Shown here piece after piece: positions 35,670 to 48,662 of a stretch of DNA of 64,000 nucleotides. The stretch is taken from the NCBI GenBank assembly GCA_020746835.1, contig JAGPNK010000034.1, positions 1-64,000 of the forward strand, read 5' to 3'. Positions within the stretch are counted from its first letter, which is position 1. Every line of letters begins with the position of its first letter. This DNA comes from Stachybotrys elegans. Its lineage: Eukaryota > Ascomycota > Sordariomycetes > Hypocreales > Stachybotryaceae. The notes beneath the pieces are model-generated. The model was not told the DNA's origin and did not search any database. It saw only the letters and a program-made list of their open reading frames with translations. The position numbers were made by a program, and so were the translations under genes.

Positions 35670-38600
35670 TTATTGCTTCTTGGAACTGTCTTGAGTGCTT
35701 GATAATACAAGATCCCCTAGCTCTGGATCTTGTCCTTGTATCGAAGAATGATCCTCCTTACCGGACTTGAGTTGATGGTATCTGTCTTGAAGCTGCTTCA
35801 GCACTGAGTTGCAACGAGAGTACACCCAGTCCAGGCAATAACCTATCCAAAGCCCGGTCCGCCGCAGTGCCAATTTTAAATCGACCTCGTCCAAAACCCT
35901 GAATGCGGAGATTATTGAGTCTAATAGCCTGGCAGTAGCCAAAATCGCGAAGAAAAAGATTAATATCAAATAGATGAACCAGTTTCGGCCCATTCTGGGG
36001 GCGATAACATGTTGATCGTCTGGTACTGCGAACAAAGCCTTGGAAAAACGATTAGTTAGGACAAGGGAGCTGATGACTGAATATGTCCTTACCGCGGTGA
36101 GGGCTATTGGAAGACAGCCAATGGTAATGTATGTCAGCTTCTGGATCGTGTTATTTTGACTAAACGCGGCACGACTGTCTCTCAAAGCCAGCAATGTGGA
36201 AAGCTATATTTGTTAACGGCAACCAGCCATAGAAAAGTCATGTGAGGAAACACTTACGCGATCAGAATATCTACTGTTGAGTTCAACCTTTCTTTCCAGC
36301 TTTATCTGTGCTGCAGTAAGCTCTGCCAAACTTCGGCGCAGAGGTTCCTGGTACATGATGCACATTTCCTCAAGTTCCTCACTTCGCTTTCCTGGGCCCT
36401 TGAACACATTAGCACATGCTCGGGCTATACTTGATGCCCTCGACATACCTTTCTGATCTCCTCCTCAATCTCTCCTTTGGCGAGCTCTATCGTGCGAACC
36501 GTAAATTCCATAGTGTTGTTGAGTTTGTGTAGCGCCTCAAGGCTCCAAAGACTCAATTGGAGACGAGACTCAGCCTCTGTGCTTTGCAGCCAACGCGAGT
36601 CCGTCAGATACGAATTCTAGTAATGGGCGTCTTGGTCAGTCAACAGACATATTGTCAGGATCCCTTTTTGTACTCACCGATATACTATCGAGTTGAAATT
36701 CACCAACAAATACCCTGACTGCATCGTGATAATGAGCGGCTATCTCTTGGCAAATACAAGCCAGGATTGCCGAGAAAACAAGGAACCTCCCCGTTTGAGG
36801 TTGGTGCACAAATTTGTTCCAGATATCATGCACGGTTCTACTCAACTTCTTGAGTTCCCGTGGTGGAATGAGGTCAGTGATGACTGTAAATTTGCTGAAA
36901 TCTCCGAACTCGTTGGTAGACATGCCGATGGAGGAAACCTTGAGCTCCATGTTCGGAGGGTCACGTTTTAGATCCCCTGTTTGCTTATCCACACGATATA
37001 TCTTGTCCAGCTCCTGTGGAAGACGGATCAATTCCTCATCATTCAAAAATCGGGGTGCGTTCCACTCTAGGATGTCCTGGCCTCTTGGATCTGGTTGCTG
37101 TGACTTCTGTTGCTTCTCTTGACGCTTTCCGCTTTTCTTCTCCAATGACCAGCTCCTGATTGTGATGTGAGCAATGACTGAAGTTTTCTTCTCAAGCGCA
37201 AACTTGGACACGCGCATGGTATGATTCTCCAAGCAATCCAGGATTTCCGGATGCAACATGAAGGTGAAGAGTCTCAAAAGACTCGCGGGTAACTTTCGAC
37301 ATGTTTGCGCAACCCTGCATATGACTTAGTAATGTTTTGGAAGTAAAAGTAAGAGCCCACTTACAATATTCTATGCCGAACGTCTTGATCGATGAGCTTT
37401 CATAAGTCAGTATCGTGCCAATGTGGTTAGAAAGGAACCACTCACACTGTCGCCCAGCAGCTTGTCATCGCCGTTGGCAAGAATACATGTCGAAGTCGGC
37501 AGTGGATCAGATACCTTGGTGTCAATCACCTTGAGAGACTTCATGGCCGTTAGCTCTTCTTCCTCGAGCTTGTCCACGATGGCCTTGGGCTCGCTCTCTA
37601 GGCGGTCTCTAGAGAGTGCTGCATCAAAGACGTTGACCAACTGCCTCCAATGCGTTGCAGAGAGCTGCACAGAGCCAAGATGTTCAACAACTTCTGGAGC
37701 AAACAATGTATCTTCAAGGTCATCGGCCGTCCTCTTTGAAGCCTTCCTTTCACAGAAATTTTTCAGCTGCTGCAGCGTTTCAAACTTGAACCTTTTGTCG
37801 GATAGACTCGGTAGACTTTTCTCAAGATCTCCTAGATCAGATGCATGCACAGTCCCTGTTGAGAGCACCTTCCGCACACCCCCGGGAATGCGAATCTTCT
37901 TCATGTAGCGAGTTGTATATAGATGAGGAGTGTCATCCAAAGAGTTGAGAAAATCCTCTGGGTGGTATCTTTGCGGTGGTTTGAACAGCAGGTAGTCGAT
38001 GTTGGCTTTTGAAGCAATCGGCCCAGTCGAGTCAGGGATTTTACGGCCCTCCCCAGACTTTCCTGCGCCATCCTTTTCTTCCTCGGTGTTTTTGGTGGAA
38101 TCCAAGTATTTGAGATCACTCTGCAAGAGATCCAACAGCGTAGAACCCAGAACTGCTGTGGCCTCTGAACGTAGAAAGCCCTGCCTGGAAGCAGAATTGC
38201 TTCTTTCCCAGCAAGGAACAAGAGAACCGTCAGTTGTAAGAAAAGGACAGAACTTCTTCTTGAATGTCTCGATGTCTTCCAGCTCCTCTTGTCTTGTGTT
38301 CGAAACATCTGCGACAAGCAATCTTCTATAGGCAACCATGAGACGACTGTGATGACACAAGGCGTGAATCTCCCATGGGCCCCCAGTATATCCTGGTTGG
38401 CCTTGCTGTAGCTGGCATGGCCTGATGCTTGATGAGAACTCCCGGGCCTCTATCCGCTTGGATACACGAGAGGCGATGGTTTTCGCATCAGCGATTTCCG
38501 GGAATAGCTCAGCTAAAAATCCCAATCTGTCGACTATCTCGTCTTCGGCTCTATACGGCCCACCTGAGGCAAGGCGTTGTGTAAGTGTTGTCCTAGCCAG

Positions 38601-40671
38601 TTTCCTACGGCTTTTGATTTCCGCAAGGCTCGGTTTCCATTCTCTCGGCACGACTTGATCCCACAGACACGTGAAGATGCACTCGTTGTGAAGCCAGTCC
38701 AGCAATACGTCATTCTCTCGTGTGATCAAACGCACACCGGCATTACAAGGTAGGGGGTTGGCATTGGTAAGCGAAGAACGCAATGCCCTACCCAATAGGT
38801 TCGCAGCATTGAATTTGGTCCTAGCCGCCCACGACCAGCGAACACTTGGATAGTGCTTGGTGATGTAGAAAATAGTCACCATCACATAGTGGTATTCTGA
38901 AGTGCGGGTTGTACGGCTCTCTGGCAGAAGCACATGTCCGGTAGGGGCGGATTCCAGAAATGTTTTCACAAGATACGCCATCAGGCTTCCGATAGCGTGC
39001 CGAATACGTCGAAGGGTGTTGATCTGAGAAACCAGAGGACCCGATTCAGGTTTTCGCAGCTCAACCCAGTCGAGCCCTGCTTCAGGAGGCAATATTCCAT
39101 TGTATTCATCAGTACTCTGAAAAGATACTGAGACGTCCTTACGTCCTTCTGGCGGGTTGAGATTTGAGTTATTCAGCTTTCGTCGAATGTCTTGCGATAG
39201 GAGCTGATCGGCCTTGATGAGAAACCTAGTTTTCCAGCTGATGATATTAGATGCATGCCGCACAATCATTCATCTGATAGAACTTACAAGAGAGCCTTCA
39301 GATCAACCTGTGCTTTCAGAAATAGGTTGCTAACCAGCACCGAAGAATATGGTGGCTGTTCTGTGTCCTGCGCGTCTTGGAATTTGACGGGAACCAGATC
39401 GACCCCGAGAATTCTCTCTAGACATCTCCCAACAATGTCCAGCTCGCATAGCTCTGAGAATTGCTCCATATCTTCCCGTCGGTCAACAAAAATTGTCTGC
39501 CACATAGAGGCAGTGGCCAAGGGACATCCGGGCTTGATTGAGAGAAAGTTGCGCATATCATACCATGATAGGACTCGTTTTGTGCTGGGCTGAATTCCTT
39601 CCTCGCTTAGGGTAAACGCAGCGACGAAAACACGACTTCGACTGAAGCCCGTCTCGTCCAAGACCGCCTTGAATATGGGCAGTGAAATCGAGCTCTTAGA
39701 CCGATGGTCCTTCTTTCTACCCTCGAGGGCTTGCAGGGGAACTTTTGTGGCGTTTCCAGTTGTTAGGTCATATTCCCAAAGCTGGGTCTGCCAAACCGCC
39801 CTTTCCGCCCCTTCCAGCTTTCCGTAAATTGATGCAATGCACTTATCGTCCGAAAGCTTCCCCTTTGGCTCATCTTCGTTTCCAACGGGTCCCTCCACCC
39901 TCAGATCATTCTTTGAATTGGTGTTGTTAGTCTTGCTTTGTTCTACCGGTTCGAGACTTTTAAAGGTTGGGAATCGCAGTGGTGGTTCTAGCTCAAGTCT
40001 CATGTGTGAGTCCTCGGCGACTTTGGGACTTTTGTCGACCCGCAAAACTTGGTACAGTGTTCCATCTTTGATGAAGGAAACAAGCGAGCAATATCCGATG
40101 TCCGTATCATCTGAATCCTCCTCATCTGGTACTTCTTTGTTTTCCCTGACCGACTTAAGAGCATATTCGTTCACTGGCCAGCGATAGTTGAAGGACCCTC
40201 GGTCTATCAGTCTATCAAGACAAACAATTGGCTCAGCCTTCACAAGGATTAGAGATGTCTATCATAACGGATGATAGTAGAAATGACTGACTTTTTGTGG
40301 CAAAATGTCCTCAGTTGAGGGCAGCTTGAGACCAAAAGTGGCCTTTCCGCCTCGTTCGCGCTGGCCACGACCCAAGGCTAGATACAGCGAGTACTCCAAA
40401 TCACCACGGGCGAAAATGATTCCATATTTTTTCGAAGGAGCCGTCATTTGTAAAAGCTCGCCTCCAAAGTTGCAGGCTGCAGCATATCCATCGTAGCCAA
40501 AGTCAAAGGAAGAGGTCGTGTGTTCGGAAAGGTGGGAGTAGCTCACGTACGACGAATCTATCGTGTATTAGAGATTGAACATAATCCAAATATCTTGTCC
40601 TTATGCGTACCGGTTTGGCGATAGTCGCGACGTAGCCATATGAATTGATCGTCGGCACCGGTGTCAAACAT
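35670..40671 (-). CDS. Large CorA-like membrane protein (10 exons, 1508 aa)
   Basis: Exons by splice consensus: 40611-40671, 40292-40557, 39288-40237, 37446-39237, 37365-37396, 36678-37314, 36449-36616, 36258-36398, 36093-36203 and 35670-36038. Introns are 49-61 nt with GT donors and AG acceptors, most with CTAAC/CTAAT-like branch sites, and the phases close exactly. The N-terminus (MFDTGADDQFIWLRRDYRQT, then YSHLSEHTTSSFDFGYDGYA, and LALGRGQRERGGKA) is typical of a group of large uncharacterised fungal proteins. A long region without named domains follows, including a charged segment. The C-terminus has a helical stalk and two membrane helices (about 1369-1391 and 1405-1425) arranged as in the CorA Mg2+ transporter superfamily. 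The GMN motif that normally follows the first helix is replaced by A-V-P (1390-1392). Mg2+ transport is therefore doubtful. It is divergent from the gene starting at 41880. Confidence 0.8.
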
Positions 40672-41879
40672 TTTCACCTGATCTCATAAGACGAGGTTCA
40701 TGTAAGAGGAAGGTAAGAAGTCCGGCGTATATGGACAGATTAGCATGCAATCGTTATCCGAACAAATCATGAGATCTCATTTGCTGGCGGAGGTTTCAAG
40801 TCGAGAGGGACATCTCACTTATAGTAAGGCGGCGCCGCCGATCTGACACGGGCTCACTAGAGCCTCATCACTCTCTTGCAGCCTCACTCTTTGCTTATCA
40901 CGGAAAGGGGAATGTTTCCTGTTTGGGAGGGCTTGGTATTATAAATACTGAAGTAATGTGGCCGCTTCAGCTGAAGGTTGAAACGGCAGTTGCCTTTTCA
41001 TACTTCTACCCCCACTGTTTCCCCTCACCTGAAGCTTATCATCCTGGTTTTCAGCCGCATAACCAGTCCCGGGATGGCCGAATTTCGGTCCGTCTGGGGT
41101 TCCATTCACCATCCATCATTTCCCATGGTCAGCCGGATGCCAGTGGTCTATCCGAAGGCAGGACACCGAATAATCCCACGGCGTTGATCAGCATTAGGGC
41201 AAGCCTCGGCGATGGCACATATGCGCAAAAACCAGGCGAACGTTAGAAAGCACGGAACCCAGCGCTTTTCTACATCTGGATCGACGCCCTTTCATTCACG
41301 AGGATAGCCCCCAGAGAGGAGCAGTCAGATTCCGCTGGTGGGCCAGATCTATAGCCAGGCCCGATGCACGCTAATGTAGCTGGGTGGGAGCGAGCCGTTA
41401 CTTAACCAAGGATGGGCTGTCATACAAGAATGTCTCGGAGCTATTGTTGACAATAAGGGTACCACAGGAGATAGATTGACCAAAGTCTAATGAAAGGAGT
41501 TGCTAGACTTTACCCAGTCTCGATCATATATCGCACCTGAATTCATTGACCCAACACGATTGGTACCCCCTGAGCCGCTCTTGGTTGAAGAGAGCTTGGG
41601 TAATGCAGGTGGATGTGGGATTTCCCGTTCGTGTGCCCCAATGGGATACAGACCAGTGACTTCGAGGAGGCCCCCTCTGACGATAAAGACAATATCAGAT
41701 CAATAGATAACAATTGGTTGGAAAATTCGATTGAGAAAAGCTTGCAGCACCCAGCAATGCATCAGGCTGGATCCAATATATCAGATTCCACGTTCGGCAA
41801 TGATGGCCGACATGGTGTCCAATAATCGCTTCAGTGTAGCGGGTCTCATGCAGCAGTGCACATAACTACCTGATGGAGG
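40672..41879. promoter_or_regulatory. Shared divergent 5' region of the two CorA-like genes
   Basis: 1.2 kb between two head-to-head start codons, so it must contain both promoters. A TATA-like TATTATAAATA lies near 40938. The interval holds one copy of a dispersed repeat (41614-41744) about 140 bp from the start of the plus-strand gene. Short frames here (40923-41246) have no recognisable content. Confidence 0.5.
41614..41744 (+). repeat. Dispersed repeat, copy 2 (first copy at 27911-28046)
   Basis: The less mutated copy: where the two differ, this one nearly always has C or G and the other T or A. It lies in the 5' region of the esterase-like/ankyrin/CorA gene, so it may contribute to its transcription start region. 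Confidence 0.8.
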
Positions 41880-44800
41880 ATGCACCCTTCAGCTGCGTCT
41901 TGGACTGGAGAAATCCAATGGCCCCTTGGCTACCCCCGACTCATTCACCCCCCCATAACACCTGAACTCGAAGAAGCCGAAATAATGACGCGAAGTTCCT
42001 TTTCCTTTCAAGCTCCCTCTTGTCTCACGGAACTCTTGGACATGGACGGCGCCGCTCAACCTGCGCAAATATCATCCCTGTCACAGCCGCCCTCGTCGGC
42101 CGGACAGGAGAGTGACACACCACGGCCAGTGGAGAGGTCGGACCAAGTTCTGAACACCATAAACGCCCACTTGGACACGGAAAACACCCCTCACATCAAC
42201 CCCGCAATGGAGTCCTCCAGCCCCTTGGCCGAGTCGGAGCCAGCGAAGACGGAGCCAGGGAAACCAGATGAGCCGGAGAAACCAAAGCTGCCAGAGACTC
42301 CAGAAACGCCAGATGAAGCACAGGAGCCAGAGAAACAAGAGGAGCCAAAGAAGCCTGGGACGCCGGAGAAGCCAGAGAAGCCAGAGGAACAAGAAAAGCC
42401 AGGTCCTGGCGTGCCCCCCACACAGGAAGCCGAGACGCGAGATCAGACTGCTGCACCTGTATCGGTAAATCCTCAATCGGCATTGCCCGTCCCTGACACC
42501 CCGACTCAAAGTCTCGCTGAACGGTTGAGACGCCAAATCATGGGCAAGGTTGGGTTTCCGACTCCAAAACCGCAGGCAGGCAACACAACTGCTGCTTTTC
42601 AGAAGCCTGATGCGACAGAGGCAGGCAGCATATCAGCCGATGGCCAAGAGCAAGAAATAACAATCGAGGCAGACGAGGCCGAAGTGGCAAATCCCGAGGC
42701 CAAGCTGCCTGAGCTCCCTGCTCTTGTAGATCTCTCCAAGTTGCCCTTGCCTCTTCTGCCCATCATGGACATCATAGCTGTCCACGACCTTGGGCATTCG
42801 CTGACGGCAGCATGGGCCTACACGCCAGAGAAGGCTTTTACAAAGCGACTTAGTGCCTATTCCACACAACCACACACGTCGGTGAACCCAATTTCTGGAC
42901 TCGCCAACTCAGGCCAACTAGTTCCTCTTGGGGAGCAGACCGCTCTCAAGGCTGATCAATTGAAGGTTTTGGGTGAGGCCAAAGGCCTCGACATTCACGG
43001 CTGGAGGGCTAAGGTTGAGCCTCATAATCAGCCTGCCAAGGGACAGAAGTCCGAGTCCCACGGACATGCTTCCGTGCCGGCTGCCCCGGCAACATACATG
43101 GAGCGGATTCAGGCTCCCGGCGGGGAGCTCGATGTTTCCTCGGTGTCCAAGGGCAAGGGGAGAGATGATGGCGACCGACGTACTCCTACACTCTGCATCG
43201 CCGCCTCGGAGGATGGAAAAGGCGGGCCCCAGCCGGCAGCTCAGCAACAACAACCGTCTATGGCGGACGAGATGGACAAGGAGAAGCCCCATGATGATGG
43301 CGGCACAACCCGCGTGTCCCGTCAGTCGGATCGCCCATCATCCAACACGGGTTCAAAGCCGCAATCTGAAAAGGATAAAGGCCCGAAAGCCGGTAACTGG
43401 CTGACGGACCCGACAATGCTCGCCGGAGATGTTGATCGGGCGCGGGCCCTGGCCTTCTCGTACAGATCTCTCGAGCCAACACAGTCACCTCAGCCAACTG
43501 ACAACCCTCCCAACAAGCTCGACTACGACAAGTATCTTAAAGAGATGGCCGAAGCACTTCTCTCGCAACTCAAGGAAAAGAGAGTCGGCTATTTCTCCCA
43601 AACTCTTTTGGTCTTCATCGGCACCGGCTTCGGATGCCTCATCATCCAAAAGCTGATCACCCTGATTGCTGAAAGCCAGGAACTTTCTATGCTGAACCTT
43701 ATTGCCGCAATACATTTCTTCGATGTTCCAAGCACTATCCAGGCGGGAACTCCAAACATCATTCTTCCGCCACTGGCAAACTCGAGCCGTGCCGCTCGTG
43801 TCAAGGACATCCTAGAGTTGAATGCGGTCGACACCCATGGTCTTTGGAAGAAATTCCAGGATAGGATCAACGAATGCGAATTGTCAACTATTTGGTACTA
43901 CACATCTGTCAAGGTCTCTCGCCCCCACTGTACCTTGCCCCCTTACGATAGGTGCTGACTGAAGGCATAGGCTATACACCCATATGCAGCCGGTGTCCAC
44001 TTCGTGATGCTGGACCCGCTTCCGATTAAGCATCCTGCTACCAGTCGGAAACCCTCGAGATTCAGAGGCCCACAGGACCCCAACTACCGCACCTTTGTGG
44101 ACCAGATCCAGCGGTGCCTCGTTCTAAAGGCGTCCGCCAACAGGGGGCTTGAGGAACTCCTCGTCCAGTTCATGGCCTCGGGTTACAAACTCGATGTCAT
44201 AGACTATAAACAGCGCTGCCCCCTCCACCTAGCAGCGGAATGTGTTAATGACGTGGCCATCAGTCGGCTTGTGAGTGCCAAGCCTGATCTCGTGGTCAAG
44301 CGAGATCAACGTGGCTCGACTCCGCTCCACGCGGTCATCCGCAAGGCCGTCGATACCAACCCGAAGGAGGAGGATAGAGCTCCTTTCCGGACCATGATCG
44401 AAAAGCTGCTCTACGCATTGGCTGAGAACGAGCACGAGAACCATTTCGAGGACTCCTCGCGCATGTCTCCCTGGGAATACGCCAAGGCGTACAACCACCA
44501 GTGGATCCGGGATTTGAGGGAACCTGGTTTCTTAGTCAATGGAGCGCGACGAGCAAGGCCTGAGACGATCAAGGACATGGTGGCAAGGCCAACTGAAATC
44601 CAGGTCTCTGCCTGCAGAAAGTCAGTCGCTACCCTCGCGCAATTTTACATTACGAAAGACGGCAGCGAAGATAAGCTGGATCTCCAGAGACCAGATGTCT
44701 ATACAGTCATCTATGACCAGCAGTATGGGGTAGACAACTTGTTCGACCGGAATCTTCGCCGCGACAAAGGTGACATGCGACCAACATGCCGCTGGATCCA

Positions 44801-47800
44801 TCTCCCTGCTAACAATGTGAGTGCCTGGACTGTCGCTTAGCTGTATCACAAATCATCCGGCCAACGCTAACAGTATCGTCCAGGAACAATGGGTCCATGT
44901 CAGTGAAAGCTGCAAAACAGTCATCCCAGAGCCACGGTTTACTGACTTGAGAAACACTGCAGGATTTATTTGTTCAGCAGCTACGGCGCATTGACAAGTC
45001 GACCAGCGGGCGGCGGCACCGAGGTCCGTTCAATTCCGTTAATGCAATCAGTTCTCTGTTCCCCCGTCTAATTACTCGTATTCCTTAGGATCGGCGCCAT
45101 TCGACCGGCACCTTGTTCCTGATTGTTTCCGCTACGAACAGGTACGCATACGGGGTCTAACGCCGTTTGGATATTGTGGCTGACAATATAGATCTACGAG
45201 CCTCGTACTGAGGAATCGGCCTCCCCCTTTCCGCCCCCCTCATCCAGCATCAAATCGTCCGAGGTGCCTGACAGCATCAGAAAACCTGTGACTGCCCTGT
45301 TTGTAAGTTGGTTCAGCAACTTAAACTTCGAATAGTGATGGCTGATACAGTGATCCATCAAGATGCCCATCTTTGGATTCGAAAAGCAAGACAACTGCAA
45401 AAAGTTGACTGAAGCGATGAGAGAGCCCTTGTACTCGCGCACGGACGAGACGTTGTTGATACCCGCATACTTTGACAAAGACAAGTTTCCACTGCATTGT
45501 CGCCGGACATTGGACCAGTTTACTTACCACATGTTGGAAGACACAGAGCGGCGCGATAATACCCAGGTCATGTTCAAATGGACCAGGCGAGACCAGGCTA
45601 ACAAAGAGAGGGCCAGTAACCGCCAGTACAATCTACAGGCATCATCAACACCACGAAGCCACGACAAAAGGAGTTACCCACTGCTCATGATCGACCAGCT
45701 CTGGATCTGGATCCTGGAAGACGACCAGACTGTAATCATGAGCGTTCCAAACACATGGGAGTCAGGAGAGGATTATAACCTTGTGCGCTACATGATCCGA
45801 GAGAAGCTGAAGGACAACAATGACCGACCGCTGATCGAGGGCCCCATAGACCTGGCCAACTTCATCATCCAATGCAGCGTGGATTTCCTACACCGGCCAG
45901 GACCATTAGGTGTTCGACTTTACGAATGCTTCCAGTCAAGTATCACTCTCATTGTAAGTGTCAAAGAGTATAGATTGTCTCCTATTTGCCGGATGTACAC
46001 TGACGCGTACAGGCTGAAAAGCAAGCTATGCAATTTGACAAGTTCAAGTCGCTCGTCAAGGAGCTGAGCAAGGATGGGCTCAACCAACGAACCAGAAACA
46101 AGCTGACAAACTCGCTCTTCCAGCTTAGAACCGAGACACGCCTTCTAGCAGAGATCATGGACATACAAGACGAGCTCAACACTATCCACGGCGTCTTGGT
46201 TAAGCAGAGGGATGTGCTTCACAAGTTTTTCCATCTACTCTCAAACAACCCGGATAAAAAAAAGACGGATGACGCGAGTGACATCGTCGATACCCCAGAG
46301 TCATTTCAATACGGTTCCCCGACTCTCGAAGACATGCACTCTTTTGGGTCACCCGATGGTCACATGGGGAAACGCCCCCCTCCGTCGGCTCTGTACCGGG
46401 ATGGAGCCAGACAGAAGGTCAAACGTGTCCAGTTTGTTGATAAGCGAGTTCCATACCCGAGATCCAAGTCCTGGAAGCAGGCTGAGGCGAATCTGGATCT
46501 TGTTAAGTCGAACATTGCCACCATTAAGGAGATGACACAATACGCCGGGAAAGTTCAAGTCGAGGTGGGCTTTTGTTTTTACCGCAAATTTCTTTGCCGA
46601 GGCCTTGGCTAATTAAGCCATCAGATCAATGGGCTCCTCAGCCATAGACAGAAGCAAGCCAATGCATGGGAAGCAAGGTTCGCCCGCGAGGGCTCGGAAC
46701 ACACACAGCGCCAGAGCAATGTAAGATTCATCGGGTATCTCATGGGCGACGTTCTTGCTTGAGACTGACAAGCGATCCCATCCTGCAGATCATGCTGGTC
46801 TTTACCATTGTCACCGTCTTCTTTGTAAGCACACTCCTCAGGAAACCCCCTGTAACACAGCGCTGAGCACTTCGATAGCTCCCCCTCTCGTTCATGTCAA
46901 GCGTGTTTGCTATTCAAATCGATGCTTTTCCACACAACCCTGAGACAGGCGAGGTGAACTGGCCAGTGAGAGAAGCAATGGGTCTCATCTGTGTGTCCTA
47001 CTTTTCCCACCCGTTCCGCCGCCGTCCACTCGCAACTAACATTTAATACACTCTATAGTTGGAATTGCATTTGCCATGATCATCCTCATGGGTTTCATTG
47101 GATTCTACGCCAACCGGATATCCCGTTTCTTCACTGAATATTTCGGCCCCGCCTCCCTTCCCCCGGTTGGACCACCGGGCGGGGCCCATGCCAGCGACTC
47201 CGACTCAGATCCAGACCAGTCCGACATCATGGAACGCTCCCACAGACGCCGCCCACGCCCTGAATCGACCGAGCCATCGAGACAACCACGGAACAAGCAC
47301 AAACTCGCGTCGGAAGCGAGCCCGGTGGACACATTGGATCTGGTCCGGGCTAGCAACCGCGAATACGCCCCGCTCTTCGGCCACTGGCATTTCCACTCGA
47401 AGATCCCGCTGGTCAGGAGGCTGTGGGAGTATCGCGTCTACTACTCGACTCCCAAGAAGAAGAGTGGAGGGGGAGGATCCCGACCGTCAAGTGCAACATC
47501 CTCCTCGCATGACGCGAGATACGACGACGGGGGCCGTAGAGTTGCCGAGACATCTAGCTGGGGACAAGAAACCGATGATTTGAGTGAAGCGATCGAGTGG
47601 GACTACGCCCTCCATCGGACTCGGGTGCTGGTGGGGGTATTTGTGGGGGACAGGATCTTGCGGCCGATGGGGATGCTAGTACGGGCAGGGCGGTGGGGGA
47701 AGAGTCGGGAAGAAAAAGGGGATAACGAGGTGGATTCTGATTCTAGTGAAGATGGAGGCGATGATTACACCATCCGGCCAAGCATGCAGCGCACCTCGAC

Positions 47801-48113
47801 TGAGGTAACCACGGAAAGCTGGGGGATGCCGGCGGGTCCAATACGTAGGCGGCGGGTACAGGAGTTCATGTCCGGGCAGTGGCGTACTACGGCCAGAGGG
47901 GAGAGCAGCGGGGGAATCTTCCCGACGAGCGTAGGTGTTGTTTTTGCTTCGGAGGAAGATGACTCGGCTGTCAATGGACGGGGGGATGCCGATGGGGAAG
48001 AGGGACGGGCTCGAGGTAAGAAAGGGGTTGGATTCGCATTGCCGTTGCCGTTCTTTGGGAAGAAGAAGGTCAAGGTGGACGATCTGGAGAGTGGTAGGCA
48101 GTCTGAAGAGTAA
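41880..48113 (+). CDS. Esterase-like / ankyrin / CorA-like membrane protein (12 exons, 1853 aa)
   Basis: Exons: 41880-43913, 43971-44816, 44884-44898, 44963-45023, 45089-45141, 45192-45302, 45363-45953, 46013-46564, 46625-46720, 46789-46824, 46879-46990 and 47059-48113; all phases close. Residues 1-290 are disordered, with a Pro/Glu/Lys repeat (about 117-177). An alpha/beta-hydrolase-like domain follows: IMDIIAVHDLGHS (295-307), ALAFSYRS and LLVFIGTGFGCLIIQKLI. The nucleophile elbow expected as GxSxG reads G-T-G-F-G (581-585), so the Ser is Gly. An ankyrin pair (about 758-810; CPLHLAA, STPLHAV) follows. The CorA-like helical domain covers about 1100-1450, and two membrane helices lie at about 1454-1479 and 1500-1521. 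The GMN site reads A-I-Q (1476-1478). The C-terminal ~330 residues are cytosolic and charged. In fungi, esterase-type domains joined to ankyrin repeats occur in NLR-like and signalling proteins. The start could also be Met36 or Met55. Confidence 0.82.
42228..42410 (+). repeat. Low-complexity Pro-Glu-Lys coding repeat
   Basis: Imperfect repeats of GAG/AAG/CCA/CCG codons encode PEKP/PETP-like units in exon 1 of the esterase-like/ankyrin/CorA gene. The bias also opens long false frames on the opposite strand. Confidence 0.8.
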
Positions 48114-48660
48114 ACTGCTGAGGGAGTCAGTCGCTTAAATTCATGCATTGCAATACCTTTACCTCATGGGTATAGCTCCTGGCCAGCTGAATGTTTCTAT
48201 TCCCTAGCTCTGTAAGTCCTTATCCGTCTGTAGAGTTGAAGAACAAGGAGAATAAGAGGACAAGAAGACTCAGGCTAGTATCCCTTGGAGTGTGCTAAGC
48301 TGCAGGATATGTATTCGACCAATATAGCTGCGGCTAGGCTCTTGGCGGCTGCTCTGGCCATGTGTTCCTTGCACGTAGCTTCGCATCCATCACCACCCCT
48401 AGAATCATGGTGCTTGCCTTGGTCGAATTTCTTTCCCTTGATTACAAATGGTGTCACTGGTGCGCTTGGCACTGCGCGAGAAGTTGACAGTTGTCTTGTC
48501 GCCTTCAAACGTTGCACCACTCAGTTTCTCCCAGTCCAGTGCTCTGTCGAGGATGGCCTGAATGCCTGCTTTGAGTAGGTGGGGGTATCCACCACGACCA
48601 AGCATTCAAGTACGCCAAGTTGCGAAGTGGAAAAACAACCCCGCAGTGACTGCTGGACAC
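48114..48660. other. 3' flank, no supported gene
   Basis: Normal composition up to the TA that begins the inverted-repeat element. Overlapping frames on both strands (48275-48605) carry nothing recognisable. Confidence 0.5.
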
Positions 48661-48662
48661 TA

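Noticed and set aside
42081..42536. Long minus-strand frames opposite exon 1 of the esterase-like/ankyrin/CorA gene
   Set aside because: They mirror the Pro/Glu/Lys codon repeat; low complexity with no domain or start context.
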